This document shows, piece after piece, positions 40,894 through 51,100 of a stretch of 64,000 bases of DNA. The stretch is from NCBI RefSeq assembly GCF_005862235.1, contig NZ_VCEK01000002.1, forward strand, positions 706,534-770,533, read 5' to 3'. Source of the stretch: Saccharomonospora piscinae (GTDB taxonomy: Bacteria; Actinomycetota; Actinomycetes; Mycobacteriales; Pseudonocardiaceae). Below the pieces are notes generated by a model that saw only the letters and a list, made by a program, of their open reading frames with translations, was not told the DNA's origin and ran no database searches. Both the position numbers and the translations under genes were made by a program. Position 1 is the first letter of the stretch. Each line of letters opens with the position of its first letter.

Positions 40894-43800
40894 GGCTGTG
40901 ACTTCCCACGCTGAGAGATCAACGTCTGGTTGGCCTTGGCCAGCTCCATGAGCTTGTCCGCGACCGCGGGCTGCTCGCCGAAGGGGAACAAGTCGTCGCG
41001 TTCGTCGAGGGCGAGGACAAGCTCCTTGCGCAGCTCATCCTGAGCGTGCGGGTTGTGCCAGAACTTGACGATGCCGGCGTGGGACGTGACCTGATAGACG
41101 ATCTTCTCGGCCATGTGGACGACATCGATTCTGAGGTCGTCGGGCAGCGTGTCGCTGGTAGCGACCTCTGCTTCGAGCACGCCGTAGAACCGGGCGACCA
41201 GCGGATCCGCATGCGGAGCGTCGGCGTGCTGGGTGTCTTGCGCTTCCTTCATTAGCTCTTCCAACGCGAACGCCAGCTGGTCCCACTGTCCGGCGAGGTT
41301 GTTGAGGATGTCGTCGAGGCGCTCGGAGAGCTTGGTGTAGCGGGCGGGGTCCTCGTCGAAGTTCTTGCGGATGTGGAACCGCAGGGCGTGTTCCATCTCC
41401 GAGGCCTTCGCCTTGTTCGAGGTCAGGCCCCGCACCTTCAGCAGGAACTCGGGATCGGTGATCGACACCGGCGGGATCTTGGTCGCGATGTCGAGTGCGG
41501 TGACGTGCTCGTCGATGAGTGCGCGTACCTTCTGCCCGTACAGCGATGGGTCGAAGTCGCCTAGCCCGTCGTTTCGATAGCGTCGCCGCGCGACCTTCTG
41601 GATCACACCGAGCCGCTTGGCATCCTTAACGAACGGCACCGCCTCCGGACGGGGTAACACGGTGTCGAGCGTAGTGAGGAACTGCTTGAGCAGCACCCCG
41701 AACCGGGCCCGCAGTGCCTCGTCGGCCAGGACCTGGACACAAGCTTCGACGTCCTGATCGGTGTCGAAGGTGTCGATCCCCGCTTGCGCGAACACCGCCA
41801 CCACTCGGGCGTGCTGGTCGCTCAGTTTGGGCAACTCGTCTTTGATCGACGCGAGTGCGCCGACGGCGTCCTCGGCGTCCTCAGGGGCGTAGGCCTGCAG
41901 TGCGGACCGCAGATGTGCGCCGACCCCGAAGTAGTCGACCAGCAGCCCGGCGGATTTGCCCTTACTGGTGCGGTTGACCCGGGCGATGGCCTGCAGCAGT
42001 TCGGCGTCCTGCATCAACCGGTCCAGGTACAGCACCTGCTCTACGGGAGCGTCGAATCCGGTCAGCAACATGGTTCGCACAATCAGGAACGCCACCGGGC
42101 TGCTGTTCTCGTCGTCGAGCCCGAGGGGCTTCTTGAACGCCTCGATCGCGGCGTCCTGGCGGGTCTTGTCGGTCCACCGCGCCCAGTCGGCGGGGTCGTT
42201 GTTGCCTTCGGAGATGACTGGCACGAACTCCAGCGCCTTGAGCTGCTCCAGGTGCGGGTGTGCGCGGACCAGTCCCTGGGTGCGACGGTCCAGGCCGTCC
42301 ACGTCGAACCCTTCGCTCAGCAGATGACCGGGCAAAGCCTCGATCTGCCGGACCAGCTCGTCGCGGGCAGCGATCAGGGCGTCGCCGTAACGCACCGCCG
42401 CCAACCGGCTCGTGGCCGCGACCTGGGCTTTGAACCCGCCGGGCAGCACGGTGGTGACGTAGTGCCAGAGCATGGACCGGGCTTTAGCCGAGATGAGCGC
42501 GGGAGCCTCCAGCACGGCACCGGTGGTGGCATAGCGCTGCTTGAGTTTCTCCAGCTCGTCCGGGCTGTGGTCGACGAACATGTCCTCGAACAGCTCGTCC
42601 AGGTCACTGGCGCCCGCCACGGCACCCTTGGCAGTGCGGCCCTCGTACAGGATCGGCACCACCGAGCCGTCGTTCTCGGCCTGCCGGATCGTGTACTTGT
42701 CGATGAAGTCGCCAAAGATCCGCTCGGTGCGCTTCTTGCCCTCCCGCATGATCGGCGTGCCGGTGAACCCGATCCGGGCCGCGTTCGGCAGCGCCGCCAT
42801 CAGGTTCGCGTGCAACGTCGCGGCCTGCGAGCGGTGTGCCTCATCGACCATCACCACGACCGAGGTGTCGGTGTTCAGCTCCTCGAACGTCTCGGCGGAC
42901 TCGTCGCCCGCCAGCCGGACGTCGACGTGCGGGGAGGTGTCGGTGTCGCGATACTTCTGGATCATCGCGAACACCAGCGCCGGACCTTTCTCCCGCAGCG
43001 TGGCCCGTAGCTTCTTCGAGGTCTGGGCGCGCTCCACGACCTCCCCGGACAGCTTCGCCGTCTTCGAAAGCTGGTCTTCTAGGTCGGTGCGGTCAGTCAC
43101 GACCACAACCTTGAACGCACGCAACACGGGGTCGGAGCGCATCGCCCGCACCAAGAACACCATGGTCAGGCTCTTGCCGGAGCCCTGGGTGTGCCAGATG
43201 ATCCCGCCGCGCCGATCGTTCTCACCGTCCTCGGCGCGAGTCTTGCCGCTGCGCAGCCGTCGCAGTGCCTTGAGCACCGCCCGATACTGCTGATAGCGAG
43301 CAACGATCTTTATTCGACGGCCATCTGCCTCGGTGAATAGAGTGAAGTGGCGGACGAAATCGAGCAGATTCGCCGGAGCCAGCATCCCGGCGACTAGCAA
43401 CTCCTGCCCTGTCAGCTCCGCGGGCGACTTTCCGAGCTGCGCGGCGAGTTCTTCTCGGGTGAGCGGTGCCGGGTCCTTCCACTCCAGGAAGTGCTCCGGA
43501 CCTGCGGTGAACGTGGCGACCCGAGCTTTATCGCCGTACGTGGAGATGACGAACTGGTTGGTCCAGAAGAGCTGCTCGTTGCCCTCCTGGTCGCCGCGCT
43601 GGTTGGCATAACGGCGCAACTGGAGGATGCCCTCCGCCATCGGGTCGGTGACGTACGGGCTTTTGCACTCGATCACCACCAGCGGGATGCCGTTGACGAA
43701 CAACACCACATCCGGGGTGACGTACTTCTTCGCCTGCCCGCCCGGCTCGTCCACGCGGAACTGGCTGATCACCAGGAACTCGTTGCGCTCCGGACGGTCG

Positions 43801-44168
43801 AAGTCGATGAACTTGATCCGCTGCGACCGATCCTGATCCCAGTTGGGGAGGCCGGAGACGGAGACGCCCTCCAGCAGTCGCTCGCTTAGCCGCTCGTTGA
43901 TCTCCAGCAGCTTGCCTGCGTCCGTGCGGGTCAACTCCGACACCGCCTCGGAGATGCGGGCATCATCCAGCCACGGCTGGCCATCTACCCCCGGATTGAT
44001 CCGACGAAGCATCTCACGGAGACGGGGCTCGAGGATTGTCTCGCGGAACGATTCCCGGAATGCTGCCGCAGGATCAGCGACGGACCCTTGCCTGTGCGTC
44101 CAACCAAGTCCTGTCAACTGATCGATAAGCGGCTTCTCGACCTCGGAAAACTCGGCACCCATACTCAC
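40890..44168 (-). CDS. hsdR: HsdR, type I restriction endonuclease subunit
   Basis: A 1092-residue DNA translocase-nuclease. The PD-(D/E)xK site is complete: Asp153 (YVTPDVVLF) and Glu167-Cys-Lys169 (VVIECKS). The SF2 motor has Walker A HTQGSGKS (326-333), DEAH (442-445) and FTGTPI. The C-terminal 300 residues are helical and should bind the methyltransferase. The first codon is GTG at 44168, overlapping the hsdS stop by 1 nt (TAGTG), with an ATG two codons on. No motif is broken, so the subunit looks active. Confidence 0.95.
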   Translation of the reverse strand: MSMGAEFSEVEKPLIDQLTGLGWTHRQGSVADPAAAFRESFRETILEPRLREMLRRINPGVDGQPWLDDARISEAVSELTRTDAGKLLEINERLSERLLEGVSVSGLPNWDQDRSQRIKFIDFDRPERNEFLVISQFRVDEPGGQAKKYVTPDVVLFVNGIPLVVIECKSPYVTDPMAEGILQLRRYANQRGDQEGNEQLFWTNQFVISTYGDKARVATFTAGPEHFLEWKDPAPLTREELAAQLGKSPAELTGQELLVAGMLAPANLLDFVRHFTLFTEADGRRIKIVARYQQYRAVLKALRRLRSGKTRAEDGENDRRGGIIWHTQGSGKSLTMVFLVRAMRSDPVLRAFKVVVVTDRTDLEDQLSKTAKLSGEVVERAQTSKKLRATLREKGPALVFAMIQKYRDTDTSPHVDVRLAGDESAETFEELNTDTSVVVMVDEAHRSQAATLHANLMAALPNAARIGFTGTPIMREGKKRTERIFGDFIDKYTIRQAENDGSVVPILYEGRTAKGAVAGASDLDELFEDMFVDHSPDELEKLKQRYATTGAVLEAPALISAKARSMLWHYVTTVLPGGFKAQVAATSRLAAVRYGDALIAARDELVRQIEALPGHLLSEGFDVDGLDRRTQGLVRAHPHLEQLKALEFVPVISEGNNDPADWARWTDKTRQDAAIEAFKKPLGLDDENSSPVAFLIVRTMLLTGFDAPVEQVLYLDRLMQDAELLQAIARVNRTSKGKSAGLLVDYFGVGAHLRSALQAYAPEDAEDAVGALASIKDELPKLSDQHARVVAVFAQAGIDTFDTDQDVEACVQVLADEALRARFGVLLKQFLTTLDTVLPRPEAVPFVKDAKRLGVIQKVARRRYRNDGLGDFDPSLYGQKVRALIDEHVTALDIATKIPPVSITDPEFLLKVRGLTSNKAKASEMEHALRFHIRKNFDEDPARYTKLSERLDDILNNLAGQWDQLAFALEELMKEAQDTQHADAPHADPLVARFYGVLEAEVATSDTLPDDLRIDVVHMAEKIVYQVTSHAGIVKFWHNPHAQDELRKELVLALDERDDLFPFGEQPAVADKLMELAKANQTLISQRGKSQP

Positions 44169-45442
44169 TACACAGTCTCTGCAGGGACGCGGACACGGCC
44201 GGCCAAAAGATCGGACATGAGGCCTTGCTTAAGTGGTAGCAGCTTCTTTAGCTTTGCCGATTCGTTGGCGATGCAAGCATCGAATTGATCCATGATTTCT
44301 ACGATCCGCCGCTGCTCGCCAATAGGTGGCACGGGAAGGAGAATTGACTTTAGGGTCTCAGATCTGACCGCACTCATTATTCCCCCTTGCTCATCCCTTC
44401 TGAGGCGAGCACGCGCCCAAGGTGCATGATTTAACTGAAGGCTTAATAAATATGAATCGTATAGATTCGGGTTAATGGTGATGGTCCACACGTGCTTGGA
44501 AGACAAGGCTTTACCGACGTCGTCCGGAACCACGCATGATCGGCCCACTGTCCCCATGATCGTAATCATTACATCTTTGGGGTGCACGCGGTATCGCGAG
44601 AGCTCGCGTGCTTTTTTGGGCGAAACGAAACGAGTGTAGTTTGCAACGAATTTATCGACATGCACGTTATCGATGCCTAGCAGTGGGATTCCAGATGGGG
44701 TGAGTTCGTGCTTAAGTAGTGCGCTCCCAAATGGACCGCTTCGCATAGCGGGTTCATCGTCCCCCAGCAGCCGGCTTAGGGGCGCCACCTCCCAGTCGGT
44801 AGGAAAGTGGCCAATCGCAGTATCTTTGAACTGTCCAAGAGCAGATGTCGTCCCATCCCCTATGCCATGGCGAAGAAGTGTGACCAAAGTTCCATTCTTC
44901 ACCTGGTGCAGCTTTGTGATGATCTGCTCGGTGGTGCTGATCTGGTCGTCCAGGGTGTCCAGGATCTCCGCGATCCGCCGCTGCTCTTGAAGTCCTGGAG
45001 AATACAAGTTGAACTTCAGTAGTTGGTTAAGCGAGATACCGCGGACCGTTGACCCAGAAGCGATGGCTTCGATGTCGGGCTGCAAGTAGTTCAGGCTATG
45101 CGCTAAATATTTAGGGTCAGTTCCAGGATTCGGTACTAAAGCTTTTAGATCTTGATTGATGGTTACGTCAACCGTTGGTATGGCAGTTCGTCCAACCGCC
45201 ATGCGTGTACATACGATCGGAGTGCCTGCGGGAACCAGGTTAGCAGCACTATTATTAAGGCCTGACTCAGAGATATGCTCTTCTGTTTGTGAAAAAATCG
45301 TCAAAGAATCGTTAAGGTCTTTGACTGATGCCCATGGTATTGAGCCGGACCAATATGAAGGAACGTTCCGAGGGGGAGTGCCGCCTCCAATTGCAGTCTC
45401 AATGAAGGCGCTTAGCGGCTTCGTGGTTCCTGCGTTATTCAT
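44168..45442 (-). CDS. hsdS: HsdS, type I specificity subunit
   Basis: A 424-residue specificity protein with two target-recognition domains, each followed by a conserved helix: QEQRRIAEILDTLDDQISTT after the first and GEQRRIVEIMDQFDACIANE after the second, which form the coiled-coil spacer. The TRDs read a split DNA site that cannot be named from sequence. The ATG at 45442 overlaps the hsdM stop by 8 nt. The coding sequence is clearly more AT-rich than its neighbours (many ATT, AAT, TTA codons), as expected of a recently exchanged specificity gene. Confidence 0.93.
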   Translation of the reverse strand: MNNAGTTKPLSAFIETAIGGGTPPRNVPSYWSGSIPWASVKDLNDSLTIFSQTEEHISESGLNNSAANLVPAGTPIVCTRMAVGRTAIPTVDVTINQDLKALVPNPGTDPKYLAHSLNYLQPDIEAIASGSTVRGISLNQLLKFNLYSPGLQEQRRIAEILDTLDDQISTTEQIITKLHQVKNGTLVTLLRHGIGDGTTSALGQFKDTAIGHFPTDWEVAPLSRLLGDDEPAMRSGPFGSALLKHELTPSGIPLLGIDNVHVDKFVANYTRFVSPKKARELSRYRVHPKDVMITIMGTVGRSCVVPDDVGKALSSKHVWTITINPNLYDSYLLSLQLNHAPWARARLRRDEQGGIMSAVRSETLKSILLPVPPIGEQRRIVEIMDQFDACIANESAKLKKLLPLKQGLMSDLLAGRVRVPAETV

Positions 45443-47837
45443 ATCCCAGCTCCCTCAGGAATCCGGCCAGCTTCGTGGCCACATTGTGCCGCTGGCGCTC
45501 AAGGTCGTCGAGGGTCACCTTGTACTTGTCCCACCAGGTCGCAAAAGCGTCGATGACCGCTTGGCGGTGACGGACGACACGCCGTTTAGCATCATCCAAC
45601 AGATCAGCACGGAAGAGTTGCAGCACCAGATCGCGTGCCGCCGTATCGTCCAACCGCGCCCGGGCCTGCTCCAACTCCTGTCCGAATGCTGCTTTCTCCG
45701 TTCTGAGCTGTTTCCTAACAGCACCTCGCTTGGACTTCAGGCGCTTCAGTTCCGCCTCGCTGATCGCGTTTTCATCTGTTTCGTGGTCTTCATCGTGGTC
45801 GGTCGTGGCGCTTTTGATGGTGGCGTCCAGTGCGGCTACCTCGGATTCGAGTGACTCAAGGCGGTCGAGGTAGTCGGGCACGAGCGCGCGGGCGACCTTG
45901 TGGTCGAGCGGGTCCACTTTGGCACCGCTGTCTTCTAGCGCGTCTAGTACCGTGGTCACCCACGTCTCGGTGAGCCCGGAATATCCGAGCGTGGCAAGAG
46001 TCTTGAGGTCGGGCAGTGCTTCGCTCCACCAGGAGGCGATGATGCCGATGACTGCGAACCGGTCCAGCAGCTTCGTGCGATGCAGTGCCATGGCGAACGT
46101 GTCGAGCAGGTGCCGTCGGAGCCCGATCAGATCGGCAGTCGACTCAAGTTTGTCGAAGCCAGTCTGTTCAGCGGTCCACCATTTCTCGATGGCGTCGTTG
46201 ACAGCTGCTTCCGCGGCCTTAACACCATCATCGGTTCCGATCAGGTTTTTCAGCGCCCGCTTCTCGCCGATAAAATCGCGGAAGTCGTAGTAGTCCTCGT
46301 CCCGGTCCTGCAGCAGCCGCTGTACATCCAAGCCGTGCGCTTCGAACAGCTTGGCCTTGGCCTCCGCCTCTCGCTTCGGGATGCCGCCGTGTAGGTGTGC
46401 CCGCACGTCCTGCGGCTCTGGTTCGGGGGTGGTGTCGACGTAGCGGCGGATGTTGAGGTTGTCGTCGTTCTCAGCTAGTTCCGTACGGGTGATGATCCGC
46501 GCGAACTTGGGGATGTCCTCGTATTCTCGGTATGCGGAGACGATCTTTTCGATGTGTTCCGGTTCGAGGTAGTTCTGTGCGCGGCCTTCGCGGTAGTCGC
46601 GGTCGGCGTTGATGAACAGCACTTTGTCGCGCCGCCACTCCGGCTTCGAGCCGAGTGGGCGTAGCACCAGGATGCACGCGGGGATGCCGGTGCCATAAAA
46701 CAGATGCGGGCCGAGACCGATCACCGCGTCGATCACATCGTTGTTGAGCATGCCGGTGCGGATGCGGCCCTCGTCGCCGCCACGGAACAGTACGCCGTGG
46801 GGCATAACTGTGGTGACCAGCCCGCCGGGGCGGGTCACCGCGAGCATGTGTTGGACGAACATGAGGTCGGCCTTCTTGCCCTTCTCGGGCGTGTAGCCGT
46901 AGTGGAACCGCTCTCGGAAGGGGATGCCGTCCTTGGAGTAGTTCATGGAGAACGGCGGGTTCGTGATGACCCGGTCGAACCGCTCCAGCTCCCCGTCGAC
47001 GACGTGGGCCGGGTCCTCCAGCGTGCCGCTCTCGTTGTTGCGCAGGTCGGCGTCGGCGACGCCGTGCAGCAGCATGTTCATCTTCGAGATCGCCCACACA
47101 CCGCCGTCGAGTTCCTGCCCCGCGAGCCGCAGGTCGCGCGGGTTCCCACCGGCCGCCTCGACGTGCTCCCGGGAGAGGATGAGCATACCGCCCGATCCCG
47201 AGCACGGGTCGTAGATGCTCATGCCGGTCTGCGGATCAGCGATCTGCACCATCAGCCGGACGACGCTACGCGGGGTGTAGAACTCGCCGCCCTTCTTGCC
47301 CGCAGAGTCGGCGAAGTCGCGGATCAGGTACTCATACGCCGCGCCCAACAGGTCGGGAAACTCGAAGTCACCCTTACTCAGCCGGACCTTGTTGAAGTGC
47401 ACGATCAGCTCACGCAGCCGCTTGTCCGACATGCTGGACTGGCCGATCTTGCGGTTGAAGTCGATGTGCTGCAGCACCCCATCCAGTGACCGGTTGTGAT
47501 GCTCCAGGTCCTGCAGCGCCTTGTTCAGCCCGTTACCGATGTCCTTGTGCAGGTGGTCACGGATCTCGTCCCAGCGGGCCCGCTGCGGCACGTAGAAGGT
47601 GTCCTTGTAGAAGGCTGGTGCTTCGGCGCGCTGTTCCGCCTCGGCCTGCGAGCGGCCACGGGCGAGCTGCTCGGCGATGATGCGTTCCCGCTCCGCGTCG
47701 AACTGATCTGAGGCGTACTTCAGGAACAACATCCCGAAGATGTACTCCTTGTACGCCGAGGCCTCCATCGACCCGCGCAGGATGTCGGCGGCGGCGAACA
47801 GGTGACGCTCGAGCTGGGGCAGTGTGAGCCTGGCCAT
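45435..47837 (-). CDS. hsdM: HsdM, type I DNA adenine methyltransferase
   Basis: An 800-residue N6-adenine methyltransferase subunit. Helical N-domain (LERHLFAAADILRGSMEASA), then motif I DPCSGSGG at 210-217 (AdoMet binding) and motif IV NPPF at 293-296 (catalysis). The C-terminal 250 residues are unusually long for HsdM and include a charged coiled coil (SEAELKRLKSKRGAVRKQL) before LERQRHNVATKLAGFLRELG. The ATG at 47837 begins the homology; an open frame of 44 codons upstream lacks it. First gene of the hsdM-hsdS-hsdR-peptidase operon. Confidence 0.95.
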   Translation of the reverse strand: MARLTLPQLERHLFAAADILRGSMEASAYKEYIFGMLFLKYASDQFDAERERIIAEQLARGRSQAEAEQRAEAPAFYKDTFYVPQRARWDEIRDHLHKDIGNGLNKALQDLEHHNRSLDGVLQHIDFNRKIGQSSMSDKRLRELIVHFNKVRLSKGDFEFPDLLGAAYEYLIRDFADSAGKKGGEFYTPRSVVRLMVQIADPQTGMSIYDPCSGSGGMLILSREHVEAAGGNPRDLRLAGQELDGGVWAISKMNMLLHGVADADLRNNESGTLEDPAHVVDGELERFDRVITNPPFSMNYSKDGIPFRERFHYGYTPEKGKKADLMFVQHMLAVTRPGGLVTTVMPHGVLFRGGDEGRIRTGMLNNDVIDAVIGLGPHLFYGTGIPACILVLRPLGSKPEWRRDKVLFINADRDYREGRAQNYLEPEHIEKIVSAYREYEDIPKFARIITRTELAENDDNLNIRRYVDTTPEPEPQDVRAHLHGGIPKREAEAKAKLFEAHGLDVQRLLQDRDEDYYDFRDFIGEKRALKNLIGTDDGVKAAEAAVNDAIEKWWTAEQTGFDKLESTADLIGLRRHLLDTFAMALHRTKLLDRFAVIGIIASWWSEALPDLKTLATLGYSGLTETWVTTVLDALEDSGAKVDPLDHKVARALVPDYLDRLESLESEVAALDATIKSATTDHDEDHETDENAISEAELKRLKSKRGAVRKQLRTEKAAFGQELEQARARLDDTAARDLVLQLFRADLLDDAKRRVVRHRQAVIDAFATWWDKYKVTLDDLERQRHNVATKLAGFLRELGYE

Positions 47838-48179
47838 CAGTTCACGACTCCAGAGTTGCGTTGCCGGGTGATCGAAGCTGTGCCTGTATGTGCCGAACTC
47901 ATTGCCTACCTGTCGTTGGTCGTTCCACAGGGTCTGTGCAGGCCCCTTGAGCAGAGTATGCCTGGTCACAAGTTGTGCTGGTTGTACCTGTTAATCGTCG
48001 ACGCGGCGGGTTGAGTTACCGTCGGATGGTATTGCAGCATCCGCGGTGTGATGGAGTGAGCAGCCCGTCCAGCCGGGCGAACCGGTCAGGACTGCTATCC
48101 AACTGGCGTCCGTGGCCCACAACCTGCCCCGTCGACGTCGTCATTACAAGTTCGTGGCCCGTGGGTTGGCGGGAAAGGT
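47838..48179. other. Gene-free region carrying the hsd operon promoter
   Basis: 342 bp without a convincing gene. It separates the restriction operon from the methyltransferase-HEPN gene on the same strand. I could not pick a reliable -35/-10 pair. Confidence 0.4.
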
Positions 48180-51100
48180 TCAGTCCTCGTGCGGCGGGTA
48201 GGGGATCTCGATAGAATGCTCCTCTAAACTGCGTAGAATTACCCGCCGGTCGCGGATCTGGTTGATCAGAAAGAGTTCCCGCGTTCGGCATTCAGAGCAC
48301 ACGCTGACAATGGCCAACGGCCAGAGATCCACCGGGTCCCCAGCCGAAAGATTTTCGACATAGATCCTGTCCGGACGTAGCGGATAGGTAGCCAAGTGTT
48401 CGAACGGCTCCCAGCTCGGATGGCTTCCGTGTAGTTGAAACCCGATCGTGCGGAATGAGGAGTCGTCGAGATACTCGCAGCGCTCAACCCAATTCCATGG
48501 AATTCCCGAAAGCCAGTTTACTGAGCTGAGAGCCGAGACAACCAATGGTTCGAGTGCCGCCACAGCCTCATTGACCTCGTGGCTCACCCGGATCCCATGC
48601 GCGTGATGCGTGTCGTTGCGGAAATCTTTGACCTCGCTGAGAAGTTTGCGGGTAACTCCGTTTTTCAGTAGCGCGGCCAGCTCCTGCAACTGCGGGGTTT
48701 CGACATCGGACATGAAACGTTCGATCAGGGTGATCCAAGTGCCGAAAGTTGCTCCGGTACGGAAGTCCTTGCGCAACTGCCTGGTGAAACCATGTCGCGA
48801 GATCATATCGCTGAGAGCCAGAATGCCCAGAGTTCGAGCCGTCCCCTCGGCCAGCTTGAGCAGTCCGTCCTTCCGCTCTGCCGGGTGTGTGCAGACCCGG
48901 TAGCGACGGGCGAGCGCCGCCACGTGGAATGGGTAGCTCGATTCCGCTTGCCACACCGGATCTTCAAACGGACGGATCATTTGCTGGGCCAGTCGCGCTT
49001 CATGTGCAGTGAAATGCAGGGATGTCCGGATTTGGTTGCTGGTGATATCGTTTCCCGTGAAAACGTTAGGAAGCATTCCCTCGGTTGCGATCTGCAGTGC
49101 GCGCCGACTCTCCTGGACCTCTTCCAATAGATCGTCGACATTAGGGTCGGTGACCAGGTCGATAGGAACCGGGGTTTCGAGGAGATCCTGCGCGTGTCGA
49201 AACACGCCGGTTTCCCTACGTGAGTTGAGCCACTCGCCTAGCGCCCGGCCGTTGCCCCGTACGGGCCTGAGCACGAACAGTGACGTGACAGCTTCGCCGA
49301 AATTTAGTGGGAGCAAGCGCCAGTTTCCAGTCCGCCCTACGAGATCCCCACCCGAGCACGGTGTCAGTGCGGAGCCGTTCAGCTCGGCGTCCGGTAGCTC
49401 GACAGCATTGTTGGCACTGTGCAGATTCGGACTGGCGAGGAGCTTCGGTGGGTCTGACGCTTCCGCGCCGGGATCCGGTTCCTTGAGAATAGTTCGATCC
49501 GATTTCAGCCTAGCGAAGTTTCGCAGTGGTTCGAACGGGCCGTCGAGTTCTTCCCGATAGAAGAGCGAAACCGGAATCGCGCACCCAACCCGCGTGCGGG
49601 AGTGGTCGATCCAGGCGTCCGGGTTGTGGGGCAGTACATTCGTTTCAAAGTATCGGTCTGAGTCCTCGCACAGTGGTAGCGAGTAGGTCTTACGGAGCTC
49701 GGAATCTGGTTCAGGCTTGTTGCTGCGCTGCTGGAGTTCTCCGCGCTCATCCCGGACCCCGATGGCTGTGCGTACAGCCTTCTCGAATGCGGCACCGCTC
49801 GGAAAATGTTGGCCTGCTGATTTCGCTGCGCGACGCAGCGCTGCGATCGCCGCCGCGCCGGTCTTCAATTTCATGCCGATCTGCGTGCGAAATGCCTGCA
49901 ATAGCGACTTGGGATCATCGGTGCGCCGGACGGGCGTGAGCGCAGCGAGTCGGTCGAGGGCTGCCTCGGTCAGTTCGAAGCGCAGCCGAAGAGGCCGTTC
50001 GACGGTGATTTGGCGGTACAGGAGTTTGTCGGTGTGTACCACGCTGATGTGGCCGGACGAGGAGTGCTCGGCGGTATGGGAGAGCGCTTCTTGGTATATC
50101 CGGATGATCTCGGTGAGCTGACCGGGACTCAGGTACTTGCGCTTCTTTCCTAGGTTTCTCCGCATTTTCTCCCATTGATCCTGTGCTTTTATTAGGATCA
50201 CCCGATCACGTAGGTCAGGAGGCTTTCGATTGCTTAGAACGCATAGGTACGTTGGAATGGCCGTGTGTGGGAAAAGCTGGTCAGGAAGCGCGACGATGGC
50301 TTCCAGCCAGTCGTTTTCCACGATCCACCGACGGATCTCCGACTCGCCCGAGCCGGCAATGCCTCTGGAAAGAGGCGCGCCATTGAATAGGATCGCAACC
50401 CGGCTTCCGCCTCGGCCGGACTCCTCGACCGGCTTCATCTTGGCTAGCATGTGCTGAAGGAACAAGAGCGAGCCGTCGCTGTTGCGCGGTAGGCCAGCGG
50501 CGAACCGCCCTGAGTGCCCCATTCGATCATGCTCGTCACGAATGGTGTCTTCTGCTCTTCGCCAATCGATACCAAACGGCGGGCTTGCAAGTATGTAATC
50601 AAATTTTTTGTCCGGGAATTCGTCGCTAAGAAGTACATTCCCGAACGCTATGCGCTCTGGTGTGTGGCCGCGCACCAGTAGGTTGCCACCTGCGATTGCC
50701 CAGCTCTCCGAACTGATCTCCTGTCCGTACAGGTAGGTGCGCGCGTGCGGGTTGATCTCATTGAGTTGATCGGCTGCTTCGGCGAGGAGGCCCCCTGTTC
50801 CGCAAGTTGGGTCGTATGCCGTGCGAATGAGCCCGGATGGGGCGAGCCTCTCGCGATCGGGCTCGGTGAGGAGCGCGACCATGAGGCGCCCCACGTCGCG
50901 AGGAGTGAAGTGATCGCCGCTTGCCTCGTCGCTGGTTTCGGCGAGACGCCGGATCAGCTCCTCGAAGATGTCCCCCATTGCAGGGGCAGTGAGGGTCGGC
51001 CCAAGGTCTACGCGCAGGAAATCGGTGACGATGTGGTGTAGCAGGGCGGTGCCGGCGAGGCGACGAACGGTGTGCCCAAAATCGAATCGTTCAATTATCG

